DNA of 64,000 bases from JADGGM01 sp025449955 (GCA_036554285.1 DATBNO010000032.1:66098-130097), one strand, 5' to 3'. Positions 44,986-54,108 are shown, counted from the stretch's first letter. Notes: generated by a model not told the origin, from the letters alone. Translations and numbers: made by a program.

Positions 44986-46204
44986 GCTCGGCCACCTCCT
45001 GGCGAGCGGCGACGATCGCATCGATGACGCGCGTCTGCTGCTCCGCCTGAAGTCCGACCGAGCACGGGAGGCTCAGTGCCTGACGATGCAGCTGCTCGCT
45101 GATCGGGCATCCGAGCGCCGGCATCATGCCGCGGTAGGGCTTCGACTGATGGATGGGCTGCCAGAGCGGTCGCGTCTGAATCTGTCGAGCGCCGAGATAA
45201 CGCATGAGCGCGCGGGCATCCATTCCGAATTCAACGGGATCGACGAGCACCGTGTACAACCACCACGCGCTCTGCGCCCACGATGCCTGGCGCATCACCG
45301 TTAGGCCTGGGACGTCCGCGAGAGCGGCGGCGTAACGCTCGGCGATGCGCCGTTTGGCCGCGAGGTAGTCATCGAGCTGCTCCATCTGGGCCACGCCCAT
45401 CGCCGCCTGGATGTTGGTGAGGCGGTAGTTGTAGCCGACAGCGCCGTGCTCGAACTCGATCGGATCGTCCTTGGCCTGCGTAGTCAGGTACTTCGCGCGG
45501 CGTGCCCAATCTTCGCGATCGGTCACGAGCATCCCGCCGCCGCCAGTGGTAATCAGCTTGTTGCCGTTGAAGCTGAAGCAGGCGACGTCGCCCATGTGTC
45601 CCACCGGCGTTCCGCGATAGCGGGCGCCCAAACTTTCGGTTGCGTCTTCGATCACGACGAGCTCGTAGCGTCGCGCGAGATCGAGGAGCGGCGCCATGTC
45701 GACCGGGTGACCCATGACATGCACGGGCAGGAGTGCGCGCACGCGGCGATTCGTCGCGCGATCGTAGAGCGCCGACCCGCGGTGCTCGCAACCGTGCTCG
45801 AGGAACTGCGCGAGGCGCGCCGTGTCCATCTGCCAGTAGTCTGGCTCGGCGTCGATGAACACCGGCCACGCGCCGACATAACGAATGGCGTTGACGGGCG
45901 CGATGAACGTGAGCGTCGAGACGAGCACTTCGTCGTCGGCCTCGACACCGGCGACCATCAGCGCCGTGTGCAGAGCCGAGGTACCGCTCGATGTCGCGAC
46001 CGCGAAACGCGCGCCGGTAACACTGGCGAGCGAGCGTTCGAATCGATCGACGTACTCGCCGACGGACGACACCCAGTTTGTGTCGAGACACTCTTTGATG
46101 TACGCCCATTCATTGCCGCGAATCTCCGGAACGCAGAGCTGAATCGGAGACGAGACGGCCGGGGCACAGTCGGCGATGGGAGCGTCCTGCGCGACGATGG
46201 TCAT
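44957..46204 (-). CDS. DegT-family nucleotide-sugar aminotransferase (LegC/PglE-like)
   Basis: The 415-residue PLP enzyme has TSSGTSALHTALMVAGV, IEDATESLGARYRG and the PLP-lysine motif FSFNGNKLITTGGGG (Lys216). The NGNK form is typical of 4-keto-6-deoxy-hexosamine transaminases such as LegC, PglE and perosamine synthase. The start ATG overlaps the SDR stop by one base (TGATG). With the LegX-like, NeuB and PtmA-like genes nearby it may serve a legionaminic-acid-type pathway, but the matching GDP-sugar dehydratase (LegB) was not recognised. Confidence 0.88.
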   Translation of the reverse strand: MTIVAQDAPIADCAPAVSSPIQLCVPEIRGNEWAYIKECLDTNWVSSVGEYVDRFERSLASVTGARFAVATSSGTSALHTALMVAGVEADDEVLVSTLTFIAPVNAIRYVGAWPVFIDAEPDYWQMDTARLAQFLEHGCEHRGSALYDRATNRRVRALLPVHVMGHPVDMAPLLDLARRYELVVIEDATESLGARYRGTPVGHMGDVACFSFNGNKLITTGGGGMLVTDREDWARRAKYLTTQAKDDPIEFEHGAVGYNYRLTNIQAAMGVAQMEQLDDYLAAKRRIAERYAAALADVPGLTVMRQASWAQSAWWLYTVLVDPVEFGMDARALMRYLGARQIQTRPLWQPIHQSKPYRGMMPALGCPISEQLHRQALSLPCSVGLQAEQQTRVIDAIVAARQEVAERVHGKAPGR

Positions 46205-47172
46205 CAGTTGCGGTAGCTCGGGTGCGACGCGTCGCCGACCACACCGTCCCGCACCAGGCGGGCGACTTCGCGGATGCCGTCGTCGAGCGTTCGCGAGACC
46301 TCGAAGCCCAACGTCTTGTTGATGCGGGCGAACGAGACGCGATAGTCGCGCGGGTCTTCCTGACGCTTGACGTATTCGACCACTGCGTTAGGCGCGATGG
46401 GCCGGATGCGATCGACGATCTGCTGCTTCTGGTAGTTCTCGTTGGTCGACCCAACGTTGAAGACCTGGCCGCGCACCTGCTTCTCCGGCGCCTGGAGCAC
46501 CGCCGCGATCGCGCGGGCGGCGTCCTTGACGTGCACGTACGGACGCCAGAACTGCTCGCCGAACACGACCAGCTTCTCCTTGAGCACCATCTCCATCGTG
46601 AATTCGTTCACGGTGAGGTCGAAGCGCATGCGGGGCGACACGCCGAACACCGTCGCGAAACGCAGCGGCGTCATGGCCGTGGCGCCGATGCCGTCCTCGA
46701 GCATCGCGCGTTCAACTGCGACCTTGGTCTCGGCGTAGAGCGACACGGGGCGCAGGTCCGATGACTCGTCGACGTACCCGTCGGACTCGGTCATCTTGCC
46801 GTAGTTGCTGCAGGTGGACGCGAAGAGGAGTCTCGCCACGCCGGCGCGGCGCGCCGCATCGAGCAGAGCGAGCGATGCGACTTGATTGACATCGCGGGCC
46901 GTGTCCGGCTGTCTCGCGCAGGCCGGGTCGCCGACGATGGCCGCCAGGTGGACCACGCCTTCCATGCCCGACACCGCCTGCCTAACGACTGTCTCGTCGC
47001 GCACGTCGCCGCGCACGAACTCGAAGCGCGGGTGCGTCCACACCGAGAGCAGCGGCTGTCCGCCATGCAGCAGGCTATCCAGGACGCGCACCGAGTGTCC
47101 GGCCGCGAGCAGCTCGGGAACCAACGTCGATCCGACGTAACCAGCACCACCTGTCACAAGAACCTTCATCAC
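46204..47172 (-). CDS. NAD-dependent nucleotide-sugar epimerase/dehydratase (extended SDR)
   Basis: The 322-residue protein has NAD motif VTGGAGYVGS (about 6-15), HLAAIVGDPAC, FASTCSNYGK and YAETK for the catalytic Tyr and Lys. The STC triplet before the tyrosine and the lack of a TDE triad argue for an epimerase or reductase rather than a classical 4,6-dehydratase. It begins GTG-ATG overlapping the LegX-like stop (GTGATGA, 47169-47172), so either codon may start it. Sugar substrate unknown. Confidence 0.86.
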   Translation of the reverse strand: MMKVLVTGGAGYVGSTLVPELLAAGHSVRVLDSLLHGGQPLLSVWTHPRFEFVRGDVRDETVVRQAVSGMEGVVHLAAIVGDPACARQPDTARDVNQVASLALLDAARRAGVARLLFASTCSNYGKMTESDGYVDESSDLRPVSLYAETKVAVERAMLEDGIGATAMTPLRFATVFGVSPRMRFDLTVNEFTMEMVLKEKLVVFGEQFWRPYVHVKDAARAIAAVLQAPEKQVRGQVFNVGSTNENYQKQQIVDRIRPIAPNAVVEYVKRQEDPRDYRVSFARINKTLGFEVSRTLDDGIREVARLVRDGVVGDASHPSYRN

Positions 47173-48242
47173 GCCCTCGCCTGAAGCACGTCGTTTTGGG
47201 CACGCTCGTAGTCTGCCGGCTTCCCGATGTCCAACCAGTATTCCACCACCGGGAAGGCGACCACCTTCCGCCCCTCGGCCAGCAATCGTTGAATGAGATC
47301 CGTCATGTCGAAGCGCTCTCCCTCGGGGATGAACGCGACGGCAGCGGGGTCGAGCAGGTACATACCGGCATTCACGAGGAACTGCTGCACGGGCTTTTCG
47401 CGCAGCGCCGAGACGTCGACGCCGGCGCAGTCGATCACGCCGTAGGGCACTTCGACGTCGAACTTGCGCACACCGACGGTCGCGATCGCGCCGTTCTCGC
47501 GATGGTAGGCGAGCATGTCCTGATAGTTCACGCCGGTCAGGATGTCGCCGTTGACGACGAGGAGCGGCCCGGTGGGCGGCTCCATGAGACGCAGCGCGCC
47601 GGCTGTGCCTAACGGACGATCTTCGGTGACGTAGCGCATCTCGACGCCGAACTCGCGGCCGTCGCCGAAATGGTTGGTGATCTTGTCGCTCAGATAATGC
47701 GTGGCGACGTTCACCCGGCGAATGCCGGCGTGGCGCAGGCGCTCGATCGTGCGCTCCATGAGCGGGCGGTCGCCCACCGGCAGCAGCGGTTTCGGTGTGT
47801 CGTTGGTGAGCGGCATGAGACGCTTGCCGTAGCCGCCCGCCATGATGACGGCGGTGAACGTGTCATCGGCGCCGACGAGATCGCGCCGCAGCACGAGGCC
47901 GACCACAATACCATCGCCCGTTAGCACGGGCAGGTGCTCCACGCTATCGTCGCGCGACCGGCCCATGAGCTCGAGCAGCTCGGACGACGTCATGCCGCGG
48001 TTGGCGACGCGCGGATGGCGCGATGCAATGCTCTCGCACGATACCGTGAGCGCGGCGCCCGACAAAATGTGCCGGCGCACGTCGCCGTCGGTGATGATTC
48101 CGAGCAGCCGGCGATCGGCGTTCGCCAGAAGCAGCACGCCCATGCCATTCGCATCGAGACACTTGAGAGCGTGCGAGAGGGGCGTCGTCGGGGCGACGAT
48201 AGCCTCCTTCAGTCTCTGCTCCATCCGATCGTCGGAGATCAC
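47169..48242 (-). CDS. CBS-domain nucleotidyltransferase (LegX/PtmE-like, hexosamine-1-phosphate guanylyltransferase family)
   Basis: The roughly 357-residue protein has two N-terminal CBS domains (about 10-125; IVAPTTPLSHALKCLDANG and LGIITDGDVRRHIL) followed by a nucleotidyltransferase with VIMAGGYGKRLMPLTNDTPKPLLPV and VVNGDILTGV. This order is that of PtmE/LegX, which makes GDP-glucosamine for legionaminic acid. GTG at 48240-48242 is preferred: GGGGAG lies 7 nt upstream and CBS homology begins soon after. The frame is open to 48410. Nucleotide and sugar specificity are inferred from the family. Confidence 0.85.
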   Translation of the reverse strand: MISDDRMEQRLKEAIVAPTTPLSHALKCLDANGMGVLLLANADRRLLGIITDGDVRRHILSGAALTVSCESIASRHPRVANRGMTSSELLELMGRSRDDSVEHLPVLTGDGIVVGLVLRRDLVGADDTFTAVIMAGGYGKRLMPLTNDTPKPLLPVGDRPLMERTIERLRHAGIRRVNVATHYLSDKITNHFGDGREFGVEMRYVTEDRPLGTAGALRLMEPPTGPLLVVNGDILTGVNYQDMLAYHRENGAIATVGVRKFDVEVPYGVIDCAGVDVSALREKPVQQFLVNAGMYLLDPAAVAFIPEGERFDMTDLIQRLLAEGRKVVAFPVVEYWLDIGKPADYERAQNDVLQARA

Positions 48243-48537
48243 GTGCACGCTCCCCGGTAAGGGAAGGAGAGGAGATGCCGCTAAGGCTTGGAGCATTATT
48301 AAGAATCTCTCATCGTCAGAGCAAGACGAATCCCCGTCCGGATCTAAATCGGTTGGGTTCATTGTGTTCGGTGGCGGAGGGATTAGCAGTAAGCGCGCCC
48401 GCTTTGGCACACCCGAGATGCGGTTCGGTAACGTCGCGCAAATTCTTCTACTGCATACTGATCGGCGATATTCGTGGTATGGTATTACCGCGGCCCGGCG
48501 CTGGCGAAACCTCGTGGAATCGCCTTAGGGCAACACC
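48243..48537. other. Intergenic region carrying a promoter candidate
   Basis: A 295-bp gap between the formyltransferase stop and the LegX-like start, AT-richer around 48290-48370. It breaks the chain of overlapping genes and contains the candidate at 48295-48324. No gene is supported here. Confidence 0.45.
48295..48324 (-). promoter_or_regulatory. Candidate promoter for the LegX-to-AAC(3)/DUF4910 operon
   Basis: Minus strand TTGCTC (48319-48324), then 18 bp, then AATAAT (48295-48300; 5/6 match to TATAAT). The -35 is weak. It is the best site in the gap. Confidence 0.35.
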
Positions 48538-49497
48538 CTACCGTGGCGGGCGCGCAACGGGCGGGGCGTGCGTGCCCATTCGCCAGTTCGAGCCGAGTCG
48601 TGTGCCGATCGGCCAGGTCGGACGCTGCGGCCCGGAAGGACCATCGACAGACTCGACTAAAATGGTCGAGTCGCCTGTCTTCACCAGCACGCCGGAGTCG
48701 TGGCGTCCGACGACCTGGCCCGGGGTGGCTACATAGTTGGGCCAGGTCGGATCATAAAACGCACGCCATACGATGACCGGCTCGTTCCCGAGCGTCGTTC
48801 GCGCGCCGGGGCCGGGAGTCGCGATAGCACGGATGAAATTGTGGACCGTTCTGCTCGAGGCGCTCCAGTCGATCCATTCATCGCCGTCGCCGCGACCACC
48901 GAAGTAAGTACCGGGGTGGTCGGCCTGTCGGCGGCGTTGCGCGGTGCCTCGGGCGATGTCGCGTACGGTATCGACGACGAGCGATGGCATGCGATCGACG
49001 ACGCGCCGCAGCACGTCGCCGTAGTCATCGGTCCACGCGATGGGTAACGCGAGCTGGGTAATGATGTCGCCGGTGTCGATGCCGTCGTCCACGTAGTGCG
49101 CGGTGAGACCGATTTCGGTTTCGCCGTTGATGATCGCCCAGTTGATCACGTTGCGTCCGCGATAGAAGGGCAACATTCCGGCGTGAAAGTTGACGACGCC
49201 GCGCGCGTGCGCATCGCGGACGGGCGCGCGAAGAATCTGGTTATAGGCGACGGAGATGCCCAACTCAGGGTGCAGCGCGGCGATCGCGGCCACGGCGTCG
49301 GGCGCGTTGACTCTGGCCGGGCACAAAATCGGCACGCGCATCCGCGCGGCGGCATCGCCTAACGTTGAGTCGCTGGGCAACGCGCGCAGGATGACGCCGG
49401 CAATGCGGTGGCCGGCATCGGCGAGGCGCGCGACCGTGTCGGCGGCCCACTGGCCGTCACCATAGACGGCGATGCGGAGGCCGCCGCCTTCGGTCAT
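48538..49497 (-). CDS. Formyltransferase of the Fmt/ArnA/sugar-formylase fold
   Basis: The 319-residue enzyme has the full formyltransferase triad: Asn103 and His105 in VNFHAGMLPFYRG, and Asp141 in DDGIDTGDI. The folate-binding loop region is normal. It is shorter than ArnA and lacks the usual tRNA-binding C-terminal domain of Fmt. Such stand-alone enzymes N-formylate amino-sugars such as 4-amino-4,6-dideoxyhexoses in O-antigens. ATG context: its start overlaps the NeuB stop (ATGA, 49494-49497). Predicts an N-formyl sugar in the product. Confidence 0.87.
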   Translation of the reverse strand: MTEGGGLRIAVYGDGQWAADTVARLADAGHRIAGVILRALPSDSTLGDAAARMRVPILCPARVNAPDAVAAIAALHPELGISVAYNQILRAPVRDAHARGVVNFHAGMLPFYRGRNVINWAIINGETEIGLTAHYVDDGIDTGDIITQLALPIAWTDDYGDVLRRVVDRMPSLVVDTVRDIARGTAQRRRQADHPGTYFGGRGDGDEWIDWSASSRTVHNFIRAIATPGPGARTTLGNEPVIVWRAFYDPTWPNYVATPGQVVGRHDSGVLVKTGDSTILVESVDGPSGPQRPTWPIGTRLGSNWRMGTHAPPVARPPR

Positions 49498-50546
49498 GCG
49501 AGGTCGGACCAGTCGAGCTCATCCTCGGCGCGCACGTCCCGGGTGATGGCGCGGCCGATGACGTAGCGGAGCTCATCGGGTTGAATGCCGGTGCCGGGGC
49601 GCTTGAAGTCGACGTCGGCGGCGGTCACGCGGTCTCCCTTGCTCATGTCGCGGCGCGCGACCATGCGCCGGCGGAACACCTTGCGTTTGGCGACCTCGTC
49701 GGCATTGACGCGGCGCTCGGCATTGCCTAACGCGGCGAAGGCGTCGCGGGCACCGTCGACGATGGCGCGCAGCTCGGCCGGGTCGGCGGAGATCGCGTGG
49801 TCCCAGCCGGGAAGGTTCTTGTTCGTGGTGAAGTGCTTCTCGATCATGCACGCGCCTAACGCAACGGCCGCGATCGGCACGGCCGAGCCGAGCGTGTGGT
49901 CGCTGTAGCCCACGGGCACGTCGAACGCCGACCGCCAGGTGTCCATGGTTCGCAGATTCACCTGCGCCGGCGGCGACGGATAGATGGAGAGGCAGTGCAG
50001 GATGGCGACCGGGCCCGCGCCCGCGGCGCGCAGCGTGCCGATGGCGCGCTCGACTTCGCCTAACGTGGCCATGCCGGCCGAGATGACCACCGGCTTGTGC
50101 GTCGCGGCGACGTACTCCAGCAGCGGGAGATGGTTGACGTCCATCGATGCGATCTTGTAGGCCGGCACGCCGAGCGCCTCGAGCATGTCCACCTCCGCCG
50201 CGGAGAAGCAGCTGGAGAAGAAGACGATGCCGGTGTCGCGACAATACGCGGAGATCTCCGCGTGCTGTGCGCGCGAGAGCTGGTACTGCTCGACGGATTC
50301 CTCGAGCGTGGGTTGGTTGCGCTCCTTGCTCACGTAGGCCGTGTTGCGGTCGTACTCGGCGCGCGAGATGAGCGACGACTTGCTCCACGACTGGAACTTG
50401 ACCGCGTCGGCACCGCACTCGCGGGCGGAGTCGATCATCGCGCGGCACAGCGCCATGTCGCCGTTGTGATTAGCGCCGATCTCGGCGACGATATACGACG
50501 GTTCACCGGGACCGACCAACCGGCCGGCGATGTTCAGCTTTTCCAT
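49494..50546 (-). CDS. NeuB-family nonulosonic acid synthase with SAF domain (LegI/PseI-like)
   Basis: The 350-residue enzyme has a NeuB barrel in residues 1-275 (EIGANHNGDMALC, ADAVKFQSWSKSSL, SSCFSAAEVDML, ISAGMATLGE, HCLSIYPSP, GYSDHTLG). A C-terminal SAF/antifreeze-like domain follows (about 285-345; RRRMVARRDMSKGDRVTAADV, IGRAITRDVRAEDEL). This is the normal full-length architecture. It probably makes a 5,7-diamino nonulosonate or sialic-type acid; the exact acid cannot be told from sequence. It overlaps the GT gene by 13 bp and the formyltransferase by 4. Confidence 0.92.
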   Translation of the reverse strand: MEKLNIAGRLVGPGEPSYIVAEIGANHNGDMALCRAMIDSARECGADAVKFQSWSKSSLISRAEYDRNTAYVSKERNQPTLEESVEQYQLSRAQHAEISAYCRDTGIVFFSSCFSAAEVDMLEALGVPAYKIASMDVNHLPLLEYVAATHKPVVISAGMATLGEVERAIGTLRAAGAGPVAILHCLSIYPSPPAQVNLRTMDTWRSAFDVPVGYSDHTLGSAVPIAAVALGACMIEKHFTTNKNLPGWDHAISADPAELRAIVDGARDAFAALGNAERRVNADEVAKRKVFRRRMVARRDMSKGDRVTAADVDFKRPGTGIQPDELRYVIGRAITRDVRAEDELDWSDLA

Positions 50547-51436
50547 AGCGTTTCGAGCTCCGGGTTAGCCACGCTCCACCACCAGATGTAGCGCGGGGGA
50601 AGACTGTTGAGCGCGCGGACGTACGACGCGAGCCGGTCGGGTGACGCAACGGCGGCGGCGAACGTGCGGCAGCGATCGCGGGCGTCGGCGACTTGCGTGC
50701 GATACGGTTCGGCCAGCGACCACGAACTATCGAGCACGAGGTCGTAGTGGGCGAGGACGCGCGAGGTCGCGAGGCGCACCTGCTCGGCAGTAAACGGCGG
50801 GAGCACGGCGGCGGTGTTGCCCGCGTACTGCCGGTAGCGCATCCGCGGCGTGCGATCGAAGGCCAGCCGTGCGCCTAACGACCAGGCCCGCGTGGTGAGG
50901 AGCCAGTCGAAGAGGAGGCAATTGGCGGGAATCGGCAGGCAGCGCTCGAGGATATCGGTGCGCCAGATGACGTTCGAGAAGCCGAACACGTTCCAGCGCG
51001 GCAGCATCGTGTCCAGGCGCAGATCATCGGGCGGCACGAACACGACGTCCATGTCGCGGCCGGCTTCATCCATCACATCGAGCGCGCAGCCCGAGACATC
51101 GGCGTCGTCGGCGGCGCGGCGCGCCGCGGCGATGCGTGATGGGAGCATCACGTCGTCGATGTCGCAGCCGACGATCGCGTCGTACGACTCGACCATCGCG
51201 GCGAGCGCATCCTGCCGTACCGCGGCCGGTGTTGCGTTAGGCATGGCGGCGCGCCACGTGACGTTGGCGGGATGGCCGATGACCGCGACCACGTCACGCT
51301 CGGTGACGCCGTCCAGGCTGATCCAGACATCGAAGTCGGAGTCCGACTGCGCACACACGGAGCGGTACCACTCGCCCAAGTAGCGAAGGCCGGCGTGGTA
51401 TGCGGTGGCGTGCACGGCGATGCGGCGTGTGCTCAC
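50534..51436 (-). CDS. GT2-like glycosyltransferase
   Basis: The 300-residue protein begins VSTRRIAVHATAYHAGLRYL. It has a GT-A type core with VWISLDGVTERDV and the acidic metal-site region YDAIVGCDIDDVMLPSRI, followed by WNVFGFSNVIWRTDIL. It is divergent from standard GT2 enzymes, so the class is tentative. GTG at 51434-51436 is chosen, 22 bp after the SDR stop; the frame to 51562 lies over that gene. It lies between the PtmA-like SDR and NeuB genes. Confidence 0.7.
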   Translation of the reverse strand: MSTRRIAVHATAYHAGLRYLGEWYRSVCAQSDSDFDVWISLDGVTERDVVAVIGHPANVTWRAAMPNATPAAVRQDALAAMVESYDAIVGCDIDDVMLPSRIAAARRAADDADVSGCALDVMDEAGRDMDVVFVPPDDLRLDTMLPRWNVFGFSNVIWRTDILERCLPIPANCLLFDWLLTTRAWSLGARLAFDRTPRMRYRQYAGNTAAVLPPFTAEQVRLATSRVLAHYDLVLDSSWSLAEPYRTQVADARDRCRTFAAAVASPDRLASYVRALNSLPPRYIWWWSVANPELETLWKS

Positions 51437-51458
51437 CGCGGGCGCACGTTCCGAAGTC

Positions 51459-52238
51459 TCACCACGCGGTCCAGCCTCCTTCGATGAGCACGTTGCTGCC
51501 GGTCGCGTACGACGATGCGTCCGATGCAAGGAACAACGTGGCGCCGATGACCTCGTCGGCATTCATGAGGCGGCGCATCGGCGACTTCTTCCGGAACCGT
51601 TCGATGAACGCGGGTTCGTGGTTGTTGGCGACGCCGTGCGGCGTGACACAATTCACGCGCACGCCGCGCTCGGCCCAATAAGCACCGAGGTAGCGCGTGA
51701 GCATGATGACGCCGCCTTTGCTCGCTGTGTAGGCGATCGGGTTGCCGAGGCTGTTGTTCTCGTAGAGATCCGGATTGGACGAAACAACGCCGTACGTGGA
51801 CGCAACATTGATGATGCTGCCCTTGCCTTGCTTCAGCATGACCGCGCCGAAGTCGCGGCACGTGAGGAACGTCCCGGTGAGGTTGACGGAAATGATCGCG
51901 TCCCAGAGCTCTTGTGGGAACGTTTCGGCCTTGGCGTCGGTGAAGCCCTTGGGCTTGAACTGGTGGTTGTTTATCAGCACGTCGACGCGACCGAATTTCG
52001 ACAGCACGTCGTCGCGCAGGCGCGCGACTTGTTCGGCCTGCGACACATCGCACTCGAAGGGAATCGCGAGTGGGCCTAACGACGCGGCGAACTCCGCCGG
52101 GCGCGCGGCGGGAATGTCCACCAACGCGAGCCGCGCGCCGCGCTCGTGAAACGCACTTGCCAGGGTGCGGCCGATGAGGCCGCACGCGCCGGTCAACACG
52201 ACGACGCGATCGGCCACGTCGAACAGCAAATCGTTCAT
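51459..52238 (-). CDS. Short-chain dehydrogenase (PtmA-like)
   Basis: The 259-residue classical SDR has the cofactor motif LTGACGLIGRTLA, NNHQFKPKG, the catalytic Ser in INVASTYGVV and YTASKGG for Tyr and Lys. Size and neighbourhood match PtmA, an oxidoreductase needed for legionaminic-type glycans in Campylobacter. ATG at 52238 is preferred over 52250, because a GGAG lies 6 nt upstream of it. The remaining open frame to 52766 is shadow of the nucleotidyltransferase gene. It heads the SDR-GT-NeuB-formyltransferase gene chain. Confidence 0.86.
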   Translation of the reverse strand: MNDLLFDVADRVVVLTGACGLIGRTLASAFHERGARLALVDIPAARPAEFAASLGPLAIPFECDVSQAEQVARLRDDVLSKFGRVDVLINNHQFKPKGFTDAKAETFPQELWDAIISVNLTGTFLTCRDFGAVMLKQGKGSIINVASTYGVVSSNPDLYENNSLGNPIAYTASKGGVIMLTRYLGAYWAERGVRVNCVTPHGVANNHEPAFIERFRKKSPMRRLMNADEVIGATLFLASDASSYATGSNVLIEGGWTAW

Positions 52239-52305
52239 GTTCTTCTCCATTGAGACGTCCGCGGAAGGAAGTATGCGCGGGGCGCCCGCGGCGTCCAAGA
52301 CATGA

Positions 52306-53460
52306 TCAACGTCCGAGAGCCCGGCGACCGTACTTGGCGGCGAGTCGCGCCGGACGCAGGACGTAGTACAGCGCTCGCGCGCTGTGCGGAAGCGCGGCGA
52401 GGCGAACGTCTGGCACTCGCGGCCCGGTCGCGATCTGCGCGAGGTATGCGATGCGATCCGCGAGACGCGTGCGCACGCGAAGCTCGAATGTGGACAACGA
52501 CATGGTCGGCGCGTCATCGAACAGACGAGAGCGGACATCCGACGCGAGGCGCGCGACGTGCGCATCGCGCTGCCCAGGCCAGCCGCGCAGCGGCGCGCCG
52601 AGCAGGTCCGCGGCCAACGCGCAGCCGAGCATCGCCATGCGGATCGCGCCAACCGATGCGGCGAGCCGTTCGACCTCTGGCCACGATGCGGATGATGTCC
52701 GCGCGAGCGCGGCAAGATCGCACAGCCAGCCGAGCTGCGACCATCGATGCTTCGATCCGTGGACACAGAGATACATGAACGTGGCGTCGGTCGTGAGCGT
52801 CCGCATCGGAATGCCGAGCGCGGTAGTCTCGCCGCAGTGCGTCCAGGGCCACGCGTGGTCGTTCAGGCCGGCGAGGCCGGACCTGACGAGGGCCCAGTGC
52901 AGCTCGACCATGACGTTCTGTTCGGGTTCGACAAGCGCGACATGATAGTCTGCGCCGAGGACCGCAGCCTCGGCTTGGCGCGGGAGCGGGATCGCGGGTC
53001 CGAATCCGCGTTGGGCGAGCAATGCGCGCGCGCGATCGAGGTCGCGCCGGTGGACCACGAGGTCGAGGTCGGCGAACCGGCGGCTTGCGAGGTCGCCGTA
53101 CGCGGATCGGGCGAGCAGCGGCCCTTTGATCGGAATGACCGCAACATCGTTCTGCTCGAGGAGGTCCACGATCTCGCGCAACGTGCGCGCGAGGACAATC
53201 GAGCGCAGCGCATTCTCGTCCATGGCCGCGCGCAGTTGGGCGAGCGTCTCGCCGGGCACGCGACCGGTCTGTGCGAGCGGGGCATAGACGATCGGCGCAA
53301 CAGCGTGTGCGTCGACACAGCGGACGAAGCCGGACCAGTCGGTGACGGAGGACACGAGGGCCGCGATGTCGTCGCCAGGGTCATTGCCCAGGGCGCGACG
53401 ACACGCGGCCACGATCACCTGCATTGTTGCGCGCACGTCCCGATTCCGGCGCGGCGGCAC
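52306..53460 (-). CDS. Uncharacterised nucleotidyltransferase of the NTP_transf_5 type
   Basis: The 384-residue protein has the family core VAVIPIKGPLLARSAYGDLASRRFADLDLVVHR, where G-x-x-L...R...DLD is the nucleotidyltransferase-like site. HGSKHRWSQLGWLCDLAALA follows. Members recur in exopolysaccharide and PEP-CTERM/exosortase loci, but none has a clear biochemical function known to me. Start is GTG at 53460; ATG at 53424 is an alternative with equally weak ribosome site. It sits between the export gene wza-like and the PtmA-like SDR. Confidence 0.78.
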   Translation of the reverse strand: MPPRRNRDVRATMQVIVAACRRALGNDPGDDIAALVSSVTDWSGFVRCVDAHAVAPIVYAPLAQTGRVPGETLAQLRAAMDENALRSIVLARTLREIVDLLEQNDVAVIPIKGPLLARSAYGDLASRRFADLDLVVHRRDLDRARALLAQRGFGPAIPLPRQAEAAVLGADYHVALVEPEQNVMVELHWALVRSGLAGLNDHAWPWTHCGETTALGIPMRTLTTDATFMYLCVHGSKHRWSQLGWLCDLAALARTSSASWPEVERLAASVGAIRMAMLGCALAADLLGAPLRGWPGQRDAHVARLASDVRSRLFDDAPTMSLSTFELRVRTRLADRIAYLAQIATGPRVPDVRLAALPHSARALYYVLRPARLAAKYGRRALGR

Positions 53461-53484
53461 AGCGCTCGACTCGATCGTTAGGCG

Positions 53485-54108
53485 CTACTTGGTACGGATC
53501 ACGTTGACGATCGCGGCCGCCGAGCCGACGAGGCCGACGAGCGGGAAGAAGATATCCCGGAAGAACGAGCTGTGACGCGTGACGATGATCTGATCACCGG
53601 ATTCGATGGGCCGCGATGTCCATTCGTTGAGCGGGCTGCGGAGGTCGATCTTGTATTCCCGTCCGGCGCGGAACAGAAGAACCTTCCCCAGGTTGCCGTA
53701 TTGCGTGGGACCTCCGGCGAGCGCGATGGCTTCCCCCACGCTGGTCCCGCGCGGCAGGTTGTAGAGGCTCGGCTTGCTGACTTCGCCGGCAACTGTCGTG
53801 TGCAGCAGCGGAATCACGACGATCTGCGGATCCGACTCGTACTTCGTGAGAAACTTCCGCAACCGGTTATCGACTTCCTGCATGGGAACGCCGGCGATCG
53901 GCACCTCTTGATACAACGGATGCAGGAGCGCGCCATTGACGCCGACGAGGAAGTCGCCACTCATCTCGGCGTTGCGCCACACGGTGACGCGGACCTCGTC
54001 GCCGGGGTGGAGCACGGTGTTCGTGTCGGACGGCGGCGGGGCATCCTGCGCCAGGGACGGAACCGCAACGGCGGCGCAGCACAACACAGCGAGGAGAAGA
54101 GAGCGCAT
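53485..54108 (-). CDS. Wza-like polysaccharide export protein, short form
   Basis: The 207-residue exported protein has signal peptide MRSLLLAVLCCAAVAVPSLAQ, then a Poly_export domain (LHPGDEVRVTVWRNAEMSGDFLVG) and one SLBB domain (VAGEVSKPSLYNLPRGTSVGEAIALAGG). The C-terminus has a hydrophobic helix (FFPLVGLVGSAAAIVNVI) that may cross the outer membrane. Wza forms the outer-membrane channel for polymer export with Wzc. It is short compared with about 380 residues for E. coli Wza, and the lipobox cysteine is not clear. ATG at 54108 is chosen over 54123, because it starts the signal peptide. Directly follows the second wzc. Confidence 0.87.
   Translation of the reverse strand: MRSLLLAVLCCAAVAVPSLAQDAPPPSDTNTVLHPGDEVRVTVWRNAEMSGDFLVGVNGALLHPLYQEVPIAGVPMQEVDNRLRKFLTKYESDPQIVVIPLLHTTVAGEVSKPSLYNLPRGTSVGEAIALAGGPTQYGNLGKVLLFRAGREYKIDLRSPLNEWTSRPIESGDQIIVTRHSSFFRDIFFPLVGLVGSAAAIVNVIRTK

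Noticed and set aside
46204..47172. Reading this SDR as LegB (GDP-sugar 4,6-dehydratase)
   Set aside because: It has STC before the YxxxK rather than a dehydratase-type TDE, so only a generic epimerase/dehydratase call is justified.
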